Assembly: GCF_900312745.1 (NCBI RefSeq)
Contig: NZ_OMPD01000009.1
Span: 62,001 to 126,000, forward strand
Length of the DNA stretch: 64,000 nt
Source of the DNA: Aquimarina sp. AU58
GTDB taxonomy: Bacteria; Bacteroidota; Bacteroidia; Flavobacteriales; Flavobacteriaceae
Direction: 5' to 3'
Shown here: in pieces, positions 25,339 through 34,156 of the stretch
Layout of the letters: every line of letters begins with the position of its first letter
How positions within the stretch are numbered: the stretch's first letter is position 1
Made by a program: the position numbers and the translations under genes
The notes under the pieces: model-generated
Seen by the model: the letters and a program-made list of their open reading frames with translations, nothing else
The model's database searches: none
Told to the model about the DNA's origin: nothing

Positions 25339-26316
25339 ATGAGAATAATAAAGATCACATTAGGAATTACAGTACTTGCGATGATTACGTTAACAATGTA
25401 TTCGTTTACCAGGAACTTAGAAACAGGAAATACGAATACAAAATCAATACGTACATCAACACTATATAAAACTATTGAAGTAGATGGAGTAGATATATTT
25501 TATAGAGAAGCAGGATCAAAAAATAAACCTACCATTGTATTGTTGCATGGATATCCCACATCATCCCATATGTTTAGAAATCTAATTGTAGATCTGGCAG
25601 ATGATTATCATATTTTGGCACCAGATTACCCAGGATACGGAAGGTCGGAACAACCATTACTATCAGAATTTGATTATACTTTTGATAATATGGCTACTAT
25701 TATTGAAGGTTTTTTGACTACACTGGAAGTAAAGAAGTTTAGTATCTATCTTATGGACTATGGCGCTCCTGTAGGATTTAGAATCGCTTCTAAATACCCT
25801 AACCGTATAGAGTCACTAATCATCCAGAACGGTAATGCATACAATGAAGGTATTAGAGAGTTTTGGGATCCTCTTAAAACATACTGGAATGACCCATCGA
25901 TTAAAAACGGTAAAGCTTTAGAGGGTTTTCATAAGATAGAAGGGCTAAAATGGCAATATACTCATGGTGTTAAAGAGGTTAATAAGATTAGTCCTGATAA
26001 CTGGGAAATTGATTTGCAGCATTTAACACGAAAAGAGAATAATGAGATTCAACTAGCGATGTTTTATGATTACAGAACCAATATTTCGTTATACCCTAAG
26101 TGGCAAAAATACTTACGGGATTACCAACCACCCACATTAATTGTTTGGGGTAAAAATGATCATATTTTTCCGGCAGAAGGTGCATATCCCTATAAAAGAG
26201 ATTTAAAAAATATAGAATTTCATTTATTAGATACAGGGCATTTTGCACTAGAAGAAAAAGGAGATGAAATAGCAAGTTATATTCTTAATTTTTTAAAGAA
26301 AAATAACATTAAATAG
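25339..26316 (+). CDS. Alpha/beta hydrolase of the haloalkane dehalogenase/epoxide hydrolase group, exported or membrane-anchored
   Basis: 325 residues. An N-terminal hydrophobic segment (about 6-22) looks like an uncleaved signal anchor. The catalytic domain has the oxyanion motif LLHGYPTSSHMF (68-79), a nucleophile elbow with Asp, not Ser (YLMDYGAP, Asp140), acid Asp274 (WGKNDHIFP) and His301 (DTGHFALEE). An Asp nucleophile means ester formation with carbon, as in haloalkane dehalogenases and epoxide hydrolases. It sits behind the perfect TetR-type operator and ends in a strong terminator. A xenobiotic- or quinone-induced role is inferred from the regulation only. Confidence 0.85.
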   Translation: MRIIKITLGITVLAMITLTMYSFTRNLETGNTNTKSIRTSTLYKTIEVDGVDIFYREAGSKNKPTIVLLHGYPTSSHMFRNLIVDLADDYHILAPDYPGYGRSEQPLLSEFDYTFDNMATIIEGFLTTLEVKKFSIYLMDYGAPVGFRIASKYPNRIESLIIQNGNAYNEGIREFWDPLKTYWNDPSIKNGKALEGFHKIEGLKWQYTHGVKEVNKISPDNWEIDLQHLTRKENNEIQLAMFYDYRTNISLYPKWQKYLRDYQPPTLIVWGKNDHIFPAEGAYPYKRDLKNIEFHLLDTGHFALEEKGDEIASYILNFLKKNNIK

Positions 26317-26341
26317 AGTGTCTAACTCAATAAACGATGCA

Positions 26342-26383
26342 AAACGACTTTTATATTAATCTATATAAAAGTCGTTTCTTTTT
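26342..26383 (+). terminator. Intrinsic terminator after the hydrolase gene
   Basis: Perfect 15-bp arms (AAACGACTTTTATAT at 26342-26356; complement at 26363-26377), a 6-nt loop and CTTTTTTG after the stem. Confidence 0.9.
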
Positions 26384-26478
26384 GTTATATGTAGTGTTAT
26401 TTAATTCTGATTCTGGCATTTGGGTATACGCAACCATTTTTTATATCTGTTATCTACTAAGTATAAAAATATATACAG

Positions 26479-26964
26479 ATGAAATCGTTTTACCTTATTT
26501 TAATTTCCCTTACTTTTTTGTTTTTGTCCTGCAATAACGATGATGATACTATAGAAAATACTATTGAATCTTTAGTTTTTGGCAAATATGCTGGAGAATG
26601 TCTTGAAAATTGTTTCACTGTATTTAAAATAGATACAGAAAAAATAACAAAAGATACTACTGTAAAGTATTATAGTGATGATTTTACATTTAAAAACTCT
26701 TTTGTGTATTCTAAAGAAGTATTTGAAAAATACAATTCATTATTATCGAGTATTCCTAATGAGTTAAAAAATGGTACTGGCAAAACGTATGGGTGTCCGG
26801 ATTGTGCAGATCAGGGAGGATTTTGTTTTATATTACAAATGTCTGATGGAAAAATAAAGAAATATAACGTCGATGTAGATAATACAGAAGATCAAAGTAC
26901 AGAAATAGTAGTGTTTAAAAATAAGATTACCAATATTATTGAAGAACTAAGAGTTATAGATTAA
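26479..26964 (+). CDS. Small lipoprotein of unknown function
   Basis: 161 residues: lipoprotein signal ending in FLFLSC (Cys18), then an acidic NNDDD linker typical of Bacteroidota surface lipoproteins. The mature part has Cys pairs (GECLENC and CPDCADQGGFC), perhaps disulfides or a metal site, and ends in a beta-rich segment. No family recognised; it resembles lipocalin-like small proteins only in size. The 3' end overlaps the convergent glycosyltransferase gene by 11 bp. Confidence 0.75.
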   Translation: MKSFYLILISLTFLFLSCNNDDDTIENTIESLVFGKYAGECLENCFTVFKIDTEKITKDTTVKYYSDDFTFKNSFVYSKEVFEKYNSLLSSIPNELKNGTGKTYGCPDCADQGGFCFILQMSDGKIKKYNVDVDNTEDQSTEIVVFKNKITNIIEELRVID

Positions 26965-27667
26965 CAACTTTTTCTTTATAGTAACGATATAAATCTTCTG
27001 ATGAGGCTCCCATCCATCTTCGCATATGAATATTTAAAAAGTGATATTGCAAACGCCAGACACCAATCTCTTCATAACGTCTGGCAGAAGTAATCACGTA
27101 TTTAGGGATAATTACAAACTGTTTGATGGCAAATAATCGGTCGACAAGGTCATTATCTTCATAAACGATAAAAGATTCATCATAACCGCCGATTTGCCGA
27201 AATAGCGTTGAGGTTATAAATTGACTCTGATCACCACCTCGACATCGCTTACTTTTAAATTGTGTTAACCACCCAAGAAAACGTAACCACCAATGATTAG
27301 AGTCAAATTTCATCCTAAAACAACCCGCATTATTTCCTTTTCTTACTTCTGTTATGATATCATTATCAAAACCTTGCGGAGGAAAAGAATCTGCATGAAG
27401 AAAATACAGAACATCACCTTTTGCAGCATTACCACCCGTATTTAATTGTTTGGCACGACCTTTTTTTGAGGTAAGAAGTTTAATCAAAATTGATTCATTT
27501 TTTAGTGCCGTATTTACAATATCTTGAGAACCATCAACACTACCGCCATCTACAATTATAATTTCTTTTATATTTTCTTTAGTATCACAGGATTTAATTA
27601 GATGAGAAATCAAATGACTAATTGTTTCTGCTTCATTTAGTATGGGGATAATAATGGATATTTTCAA
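26954..27667 (-). CDS. TIGR04283-family arsenosugar biosynthesis glycosyltransferase
   Basis: A 237-residue GT2 enzyme: ISIIIPILNEAETISHLISH (3-22), IVDGGSVDGSQ (38-48), FLHADSFPPQ with the metal-binding HAD, GGDQSQFI and FLNIHMRRWMG near the end. This is the compact TIGR04283 pattern, a family that co-occurs with arsM and arsS. It is thought to add a sugar or aglycone during arsenosugar assembly, but its substrate is unproven. It is at the far end of the locus, downstream of two DUF547 genes on the same strand. Confidence 0.85.
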   Translation of the reverse strand: MKISIIIPILNEAETISHLISHLIKSCDTKENIKEIIIVDGGSVDGSQDIVNTALKNESILIKLLTSKKGRAKQLNTGGNAAKGDVLYFLHADSFPPQGFDNDIITEVRKGNNAGCFRMKFDSNHWWLRFLGWLTQFKSKRCRGGDQSQFITSTLFRQIGGYDESFIVYEDNDLVDRLFAIKQFVIIPKYVITSARRYEEIGVWRLQYHFLNIHMRRWMGASSEDLYRYYKEKVVNL

Positions 27668-27745
27668 TTTTATTCAGAATTCGATTATACTGTAAATTTA
27701 CTCATTTATGCTCCCAATCATATTCTTTATTCTCTTTTTTGTTTT

Positions 27746-28495
27746 CTAATCCAGTACAACTGCCGAAGGATAATCTTTTGACTGTTCATTTAATCCCCAG
27801 TTGTATTCTTTATACCCTTTCTTTGGTTGTTTTTCAATTTTTATTGCAGCGTATCTGTTAATAAAATCCTTAACATCGCCACCATTTACTTTAAAATCTC
27901 TTTTATACCAGCTAAATATTTTCGAAACTATGACTTTGTCTTTTGTAATTGTGTTTCGGGTAGGGTCATTAATAAACTTTTCAGTTTGGCTATCCAAAGC
28001 ACTATTAAGGTTGTCTGCAGTATATGCTCTGTTCCATACCACAGGACAAGAAATCGAAGCACAATTAATGGCAAAGTGAATTCTTGGATCCCCAAATTTT
28101 CTCAGAATCTTGTGTTCTAATTCACCCAGACTATACCATACTCCATCAATTTTGAAGAATTTTTTACCCCAGGGATCTTCAAGATCTTTGATACTTTTTA
28201 ATGGGTAACTATCTATAACAAGTTTTATAGTATAAGCATTGTAAGCATTAATCCAATACGCTAATTTCTCTTCTCTTGTCCAATTTTCTTGAGGTGGATT
28301 ATCAGAAAGTTGTTTAAAATATCGGTATAATTGAGAGCTGTCTCTCATAAATCCATTATAATCCACTTTTCCGTCATCAGATACATTTAGTAGTAATGCT
28401 TGATCCCAAAGGATGTGATCAAAACTGTTTTGTGATTGAATCTGATTTAAAGATAATATGGCAAATAACACTAATATAATTTTGGGAGCTTTCAT
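27746..28495 (-). CDS. DUF547 domain protein, secreted (arsenosugar locus copy A)
   Basis: 249 residues with a signal peptide (about 1-21, ending QIQSQ). Family marks are KLAYWINAYNAYTIKLVIDS, SIKDLEDPWGKKFF, LGELEHKILRKFGDPRIHF, INCASISCPVVW and VSKIFSWYKRDF. It differs from the 18.7-kb copy in having GDPRIHFAINCAS in place of PKEARFHFVLVCAG, so it belongs to another subgroup. It is 78 bp upstream of the TIGR04283 gene on the same strand. DUF547 proteins are frequent neighbours of arsenosugar genes, but no activity has been shown. Confidence 0.85.
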   Translation of the reverse strand: MKAPKIILVLFAILSLNQIQSQNSFDHILWDQALLLNVSDDGKVDYNGFMRDSSQLYRYFKQLSDNPPQENWTREEKLAYWINAYNAYTIKLVIDSYPLKSIKDLEDPWGKKFFKIDGVWYSLGELEHKILRKFGDPRIHFAINCASISCPVVWNRAYTADNLNSALDSQTEKFINDPTRNTITKDKVIVSKIFSWYKRDFKVNGGDVKDFINRYAAIKIEKQPKKGYKEYNWGLNEQSKDYPSAVVLD

Positions 28496-28874
28496 TTTCT
28501 TAGGTTTTAGATGGTTATTATTTAATTTTTAGTAACTCTTCTTTTAAAATCTATGGTTTTAGTAGAGAATCAGGAAATGAACTTACAGTTAAAATTTAGT
28601 TTCAGCTGATTTTTGGGAGAATGATTAGAAGTATAACGTATAAGGAGAAGAGGTAGTTTGTGATTGAAAAATAGAATTTAAACACTTGATTATCAGTAAT
28701 TAATGATAGTATTGGTTTTTTAAATAACTAGAGTAACTCTGCCAGTATTAGATTAAGGTTTTTTAGGTAAATTTTAACTTTTTAAAAAGCCAGAATCAAC
28801 TACTTATTTTCCCTGAAATTTTGGATTGGAATAAAAGTCAGACAAGAAATGAGTAAAATATTGTGGTGTTTTTA
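28496..28874. other. 379-bp intergenic region between the two DUF547 genes
   Basis: AT-rich; no ORF, no exact TAnnTTTG on the minus strand and no strong hairpin were found. It may hold a non-consensus promoter for the downstream DUF547 and glycosyltransferase genes. Confidence 0.4.
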
Positions 28875-29771
28875 CTATTCATTTAAGCTCCAATTATATT
28901 TTTTGAAGCTCTTTTTTGCATTAGAATTAATAGTAATTCTAGAGTATTTATTTAAAAAATGAATTAAAGAACCTTCGGTTTTAAAATCTTTTGCAAACCA
29001 GGTAAATATTTTAGAAAGTTGAACACTATTAGGAGTTATTGTATTTCGTTTAGTATCATTGATAAAGTTAATCGCTAATTTTTCTAGCTCACGATCCACA
29101 TTTTGAGCAGTGAACGCTTTGTTTAATAATGGAGGGCAAGAAATCGAGGCACAATTGATACCAAAATGAATCCTGGGATCTCCCATTTTTCGTAAAATTC
29201 TATGCTCTACGTCATTAAGAGTATACCATTTGTTTCCTAGCTTAAAAAAACGCAAATCCCAGGGTTCTTTAATGTCTTTGATACTTTTTATAGGATAATT
29301 GTCGAGGATTAATTTTACAGTAAATGCATTATATACATTTATCCAATATGCTAAGACATCAGATTTACTCCAGTTTTCTGCGGGGATATTTTTACGTAAT
29401 GCCTCTAGATATGATTTCAATACAAGGTAATCTTGTTTAAAACCGATATAACGTACAGTGCCAGTAGGAGAAACATGCTTCTGTAGTAAGTCATTCCACG
29501 ATTGATGATTAAATGCTTCAATGATACCAACTTTTGGATCTTCTTTTGGTGTCATTGTTTCTTTTTGTTGCTGTGAAACTTCTTCTTCTGGTTCTACTTT
29601 TTCAATCGCTGTATCTGGTGCTTTTTCTTCTACTGGAAGAGTAACTGTAGGATAATTTTCCTTTTCTTCAGTTGTAGGATGCTCATTGGGAGTAGTATTC
29701 TGAATGGCTTTTTTACTTCCGCCGCAGGCAACAAATACACAAATTAATACGATAAAAAATAGGTTCTTCAT
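28875..29771 (-). CDS. DUF547 domain lipoprotein (arsenosugar locus copy B)
   Basis: 298 residues: lipobox VFVACGG (Cys16), then a long disordered Pro/Glu/Thr/Lys-rich linker (about 20-85), then one DUF547 domain (about 90-298). The domain has VLAYWINVYNAFTVKLILDN, SIKDIKEPWDLRFF, VEHRILRKMGDPRIHF, INCASISCPPLL and LSKIFTWFAKDF. It is closely similar to copy A, so the pair probably arose by duplication, with this copy tethered to a membrane. Confidence 0.85.
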   Translation of the reverse strand: MKNLFFIVLICVFVACGGSKKAIQNTTPNEHPTTEEKENYPTVTLPVEEKAPDTAIEKVEPEEEVSQQQKETMTPKEDPKVGIIEAFNHQSWNDLLQKHVSPTGTVRYIGFKQDYLVLKSYLEALRKNIPAENWSKSDVLAYWINVYNAFTVKLILDNYPIKSIKDIKEPWDLRFFKLGNKWYTLNDVEHRILRKMGDPRIHFGINCASISCPPLLNKAFTAQNVDRELEKLAINFINDTKRNTITPNSVQLSKIFTWFAKDFKTEGSLIHFLNKYSRITINSNAKKSFKKYNWSLNE

Positions 29772-29983
29772 TTGGCAATCACTTTTTAATTTAACTAAGA
29801 TACATTTCCTGTTGGATAAAACTCTGAGTACGATGAAGATTCTCTGAAAAACTAAACGTGATGTACTTTTTGGTGTTTTTTAATTTTGAAATTTGTCAAT
29901 TTAAGTGCTTCGATTTTTAGGAGAAGAAGCACTCAAACCGACACTTTTTACCTTAACTCTACGAAATATAGAACTATAGATCA

Positions 29984-31489
29984 TCAATCTGTATGAATCT
30001 CTAATGGATCGACTAAGTTATCTGAAGTATCATCATTAGGATTAGTTCTAACATAGAATCCAAAATCGGCCTCTACACCATGTACATTAGGGATCTCCAT
30101 AATACCTTTCTTTAATAATCTGCCCAATTCTTCGGGATGAAGTCGATATCCACTAGCCAGGTTAATCATTCCTACCGAAGAACCGTGAGCTCCTTCTATT
30201 TCGAATACATCGTGTTCTACATTATCTATTTCATCGCGATTAAGCCCTGAAAAAGCAAGAATACTATGTGTGTAATGCCCATTAAGAACCCAGGAATCTT
30301 GCCCAAAATCCATAAAAGGAATTTCATCTTCTCCAGAAAGCCCTCCGACATTACCAATCATGTCCCGAAGTGCTTCACCGACCTCTTCTCTAAAAGCTCC
30401 TCGTACAAGATCAGGTGCTTCGTCTGCCTCACTAATTTTTGGAGCAATCAAAGTAGCATCAAGTATCCAGCCAATAGGCCCTAAAACAAATAAAAATGCT
30501 CTCAACAGTTTGATATACCAAGGGATGTCTACATCAACATCAATTCCACTGGTAAATACATTTACAAATCCATCATGCCAGCGAATAGAGCCTTTTACAT
30601 TATAAAATTTTCTGAAAAATAAAAGTAAAACCCCATCCCATTCTATGGTTGCCCCCGATTTTTCGGCTTCACCACTTATCTCAATTCCTAAATCATGCAT
30701 ACTCATTTGCATCGCATTTATAGTAGCTCCTTCAATACTTTCTCCTACTTTTTCTTCTGCTTTTTTGGCCAATACAGTATCCATAGCATCTCTGGATATA
30801 ACAATTTGAATTCCGGTATTTTCTGGAACTATAGAATGATTTTCAGGCATTTGAGCAGATTCCCCGGGTAATGCTAATGTGGCGATTAATGCAGGAGTAG
30901 TGTCCAACATCGTACTATCGTTTACTTGTGGATTTTGTGGCTGTCCCGGTGGAAACCCAACCTGTACATGTTCTATTTGTGAGATAGCTCCTAGATAGAA
31001 ATCAGTATTCCAGGTGGATCGGTTAGGAATTTCATCTTCTTCAAAAACAGACCCTTCTATTCCTCCGATCAGCGAATTATAAATAGGAATATCCATATTT
31101 TGTAAGATATCATCGATTAAACCAGTAGCAAATGTACCTACAAGTCCACCGATATCTTCTGGAGTAGCTTCTTCTACTTCATCAACAGATAATGCTGCAA
31201 CGGGAGATGAACCAGAAACACTTCTTACAAAAGGTCTAAGTTTCATCCAAATATCAAATGGAGAAGCATCAGAATCTCCATTCTTAAACTCACCGGTAAT
31301 ATGTAAACCTAGCCTGGCATTGTTAGTGGCAGGCTCTCTAACCTCTATTGTTGGTTCATTGATTTGAATTTGAATATCTCCAAATTCAAATGATGAAGGA
31401 ATAACTTCTGTAGCATATAAATGAGTAACAATCCCCTTAATAATATCTACGTTGATACCAACTGCAATTTTTACTTCTCCTAAGTCCAT
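29984..31489 (-). CDS. Conserved hypothetical 501-residue protein (unknown fold)
   Basis: No family is recognised. There is no signal peptide; the protein is acidic, with long stretches of alternating hydrophobic residues (IAVGINVDIIKGIVTHLYAT, then FGDIQIQINEPTIEV). A hydrophobic helix PWYIKLLRAFLFVLGPIGWI (about 335-355) could touch a membrane. The overall texture (amphipathic strands plus hydrophobic helix) faintly recalls lipid-binding TULIP/P47-type proteins, but that is a guess. It lies inside the arsenosugar region, between a DUF547 lipoprotein and a Tat-like aminotransferase, all on the minus strand but with gaps near 200 bp. Confidence 0.6.
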   Translation of the reverse strand: MDLGEVKIAVGINVDIIKGIVTHLYATEVIPSSFEFGDIQIQINEPTIEVREPATNNARLGLHITGEFKNGDSDASPFDIWMKLRPFVRSVSGSSPVAALSVDEVEEATPEDIGGLVGTFATGLIDDILQNMDIPIYNSLIGGIEGSVFEEDEIPNRSTWNTDFYLGAISQIEHVQVGFPPGQPQNPQVNDSTMLDTTPALIATLALPGESAQMPENHSIVPENTGIQIVISRDAMDTVLAKKAEEKVGESIEGATINAMQMSMHDLGIEISGEAEKSGATIEWDGVLLLFFRKFYNVKGSIRWHDGFVNVFTSGIDVDVDIPWYIKLLRAFLFVLGPIGWILDATLIAPKISEADEAPDLVRGAFREEVGEALRDMIGNVGGLSGEDEIPFMDFGQDSWVLNGHYTHSILAFSGLNRDEIDNVEHDVFEIEGAHGSSVGMINLASGYRLHPEELGRLLKKGIMEIPNVHGVEADFGFYVRTNPNDDTSDNLVDPLEIHTD

Positions 31490-31668
31490 ACTCGTTTTTT
31501 TTTATTAATATTCGAACTTAAAATAAAGTATTATACAAATAGTGATCAAGGGGTAAAAAACTAATATTTAATGGGTTAATAGACTATTTGTAGTGCGTTA
31601 TGCGATTTGTTTCTTTAAAAAATGATGGCTTTAAATGTAGCATCTAATCTATAATAATATTATATAAA

Positions 31669-32787
31669 TTACTCATAAAGACTGGCTAACGCCTGGGTAA
31701 AAAGTGTAACCTCTTCGATAGTTCCTGTACTTATTCTACACCAATCAAAGAAAGGAGGAAACGGTCTACCAATTAAGACTCCTTTTTCTAACATTTGTTT
31801 ATGTAATGTGCGTATATCTTTTCCAGATTTAAAGAAGATGAAGTTGGTATGCGATTTTACATAAGGTAGTTTAAAAGTATCCAAAGTTTTATAAATCATT
31901 TCTTTCGCTTCCCGGGTCTTTTGTAGGCTAAAAGTATAAAATTCCTTATCATTTAATGCTTCTTTAGCTGCAGCAATAGCGGGAACATTACTATAAGCTA
32001 CCATATTTCTTCGAAGCTTTTCTGCTAAAGCTGGTTTTGCAATAAGATAACCAATACGAAGCCCTGCCATACCATATACTTTCGAAAATGTTCTGGATAC
32101 GATGACATCTTTTTCTTGTTTTACGAGTTCGACCATCGAAGGATAATTAGGATCTTCGATATAGTCATAATAAGCTTCATCACTAAATAAAATAGTCTTA
32201 TTACTAATAGCATCACAAAAATCTATTAACTTTTCTGAAGGAAGAATAGTAGAAGTTGGGTTGTTGGGGTTGCAGAGAAAAACTAGTTTTGTTTTTGAAG
32301 AAATTCGTTTTTCGATCTCGGCCATATCGTACCCTTTATCATCACCTACTGGTACCCAGTTTACGGCTGCTCCCCATCGCTTAGCATATGTCATCATAGC
32401 CAGAAAAGTGGGCTTCCCGGCAATAATTTCTCCTCCATTTGCAGCAAAAGTAAGCCCTGTGATTTTTAAACCTTCTGTAGAACCACCACAGATGATAATA
32501 TGATCTTTGGTTACTCCTTCTTTTTGAGCTAAAATTGTAGCTAATTCATCGGCATATGCATATGGATATCTACAGCTATGATCAAAAGCAGCTATAATAG
32601 CTTTTCTTACTTTTTCTGAAGGGCCATAAGGGTTCTCATTAGAACTTAATCGTATATGTTTTGATAGTGGTCTGGGATTGAATGTATTGATTTCGTCTAA
32701 TGTTAATGCATTAGTGATCCCTATACCTCCTAATAATGCGAAACTGCCTCCCAACGAAGTAGATTTTAACCATTGTCTTCTATCCAT
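31669..32787 (-). CDS. PLP-dependent aminotransferase (HisC-like) with Tat-like N-terminus
   Basis: 372 residues. The fold-type I class I/II aminotransferase core is intact: SSNENPYGPS (48-57), LCNPNNPTST (171-180), SDEAYYDY (202-209), the PLP lysine Lys236 in SRTFSKVYGMAGLRIGY (231-247). It is most like histidinol-phosphate aminotransferases, but no his genes are near. The N-terminus MDRRQWLKSTSLGGSFALLG has the RRxWLK start and hydrophobic stretch of a Tat signal, so the enzyme may act in the periplasm. It lies in the arsenosugar region upstream of the 501-residue protein. Confidence 0.82.
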   Translation of the reverse strand: MDRRQWLKSTSLGGSFALLGGIGITNALTLDEINTFNPRPLSKHIRLSSNENPYGPSEKVRKAIIAAFDHSCRYPYAYADELATILAQKEGVTKDHIIICGGSTEGLKITGLTFAANGGEIIAGKPTFLAMMTYAKRWGAAVNWVPVGDDKGYDMAEIEKRISSKTKLVFLCNPNNPTSTILPSEKLIDFCDAISNKTILFSDEAYYDYIEDPNYPSMVELVKQEKDVIVSRTFSKVYGMAGLRIGYLIAKPALAEKLRRNMVAYSNVPAIAAAKEALNDKEFYTFSLQKTREAKEMIYKTLDTFKLPYVKSHTNFIFFKSGKDIRTLHKQMLEKGVLIGRPFPPFFDWCRISTGTIEEVTLFTQALASLYE

Positions 32788-32888
32788 GATATTTTATCTT
32801 TAAAATGATTTGCTTTCTAAAGATAACAATTTATTGATTTTAAAACTCTTATGGATTTAATCAAACTTCATAAATTTTTGAAACTTAA

Positions 32889-34007
32889 CTATAGTATAAT
32901 TTGAAGCAATTTAAATAATAATCCACTCGCAATAGCTGCTATCGGAAGTGTAAGTACCCAGGATAATAATATTTTAGAAATCATCTTAGGATTTGCTTTT
33001 TTGGTTACGGTACCAATCCCAAATATAGAACCAACAGATACATGTGTTGTAGAAACGGGTAAACCATGAATACTTGCTGTGGTTACTAATAGACCTGTAA
33101 TCATGTTAGCTGTAAACCCTTGCCCAGAATTCATAGGTGTGATTTTCTTACTCATAATAACACCAACTTTCTTGGCGTTTATGAGTCCTCCTAATGCCAT
33201 AGTTACGGCAACAGCAATCATTCCCCATTTAATATCCAAAGCATTAATGATTAACAGTAAGCCCACAATTTTAGGAGTATCATTAAGTCCTCGTGCAAAA
33301 CTAACAATCCCGGCACTTAGGTAATGTAAACTGTCTAATATTTTCTGTGAATTAACACCTAATAATTTTCCATTATAGGTCTCTACTTTGGTGTGGCGGA
33401 TAGAAGTTGTAATCTTGGTTTCTGCAGCAACTGTATTCATATGATGTGCAGAAACTGGTATGGCCTCTGCTTCTTGTTTTTTATCAATATAGATACCACT
33501 GTTTTTTGTGATATTAAGTTTTTTCCTGATATATCTAAACATGATATACAATAATAAACTTAATACGGCTGCCATTAATGGACTTACAATAAGAGGAACT
33601 AAAAACGTTTTTCCGAGTTTTGTAAAATTAAACTCGGTACCAATGGCCATTACTCCAGCACCAAAAAGGGCACCTACTAGGCTATGAGTTGTTGATATTG
33701 GCATTCCTATTTTTGTAGCCATAAATACGGTAAAAGCAGCTCCAAGAGCAATAGAGATTGCAAAAATTGGCATTTGGATTAATTCGTTAGGCACCAGTCC
33801 TTTTCCAGAAAAGTTTTTTACCAGTTCTTCTGCTAAAAAGATAGCAGCGACAGAACCTGAGAATGTTGTTATTGTAGCCCAATTTATTGCTTTTTTGTAA
33901 TTCGTAGTTCCACTTCCGAATAGTGTGGCAACACCTTTAAAATTATCATTAGCACCATTACTATACGCCAAAAAACAAGCAGCAATAAAAAGAAGAATCA
34001 ATATCAT
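32889..34007 (-). CDS. PiT-family inorganic phosphate permease
   Basis: 372 residues with the duplicated PiT signature: YSNGANDNFKGVATLFG (15-31) in the first half and SFARGLNDTPKIVGLLL in the second, each followed by GxxxST-H motifs (MPISTTHSLVGALFG and LPVSTTHVSVGSIFG). A soluble central loop (about 165-220) separates the halves. PiT transporters are ion-coupled and can admit arsenate as well as phosphate, so placement next to arsM may be functional; that is inference. It is separated from arsM by a strong terminator, so it needs its own promoter. Confidence 0.9.
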   Translation of the reverse strand: MILILLFIAACFLAYSNGANDNFKGVATLFGSGTTNYKKAINWATITTFSGSVAAIFLAEELVKNFSGKGLVPNELIQMPIFAISIALGAAFTVFMATKIGMPISTTHSLVGALFGAGVMAIGTEFNFTKLGKTFLVPLIVSPLMAAVLSLLLYIMFRYIRKKLNITKNSGIYIDKKQEAEAIPVSAHHMNTVAAETKITTSIRHTKVETYNGKLLGVNSQKILDSLHYLSAGIVSFARGLNDTPKIVGLLLIINALDIKWGMIAVAVTMALGGLINAKKVGVIMSKKITPMNSGQGFTANMITGLLVTTASIHGLPVSTTHVSVGSIFGIGTVTKKANPKMISKILLSWVLTLPIAAIASGLLFKLLQIIL

Positions 34008-34086
34008 CGGGATGTATGTAGTTAAGAATTAATTGTCCATAATCCGACGTATTGTTTTGAGTTACCTTACAGTATCGATAAAAGAA

Positions 34087-34129
34087 AACAAAAAAAGAAG
34101 CCGAAGGCAAATACTTGTCTTCGACTTCT
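34087..34129 (-). terminator. Intrinsic terminator after the arsM-type gene
   Basis: A 15-bp stem (34096-34110 with 34115-34129, loop ATAC; on the minus transcript one G-U pair and one mismatch) followed by TTTTTTTG on the minus strand. It ends the ArsS-to-ArsM transcript before the phosphate permease gene. Confidence 0.85.
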
Positions 34130-34156
34130 CAGGTTATAGTTAATTAGCCCTCGCTT

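Noticed and set aside
26337..26537. Plus-strand ORF of 66 codons
   Set aside because: It starts within the terminator hairpin of the hydrolase gene and runs into the lipoprotein gene in another frame; Phe/Ile/Tyr-rich chance ORF.
28496..28874. Small RNA or hidden gene between DUF547 copies
   Set aside because: No strong fold, no consensus promoter and no coding pattern could be supported.
31669..32787. Histidine biosynthesis gene hisC
   Set aside because: No other his genes nearby and the N-terminus is Tat-like, so a specific histidine role is not supported.
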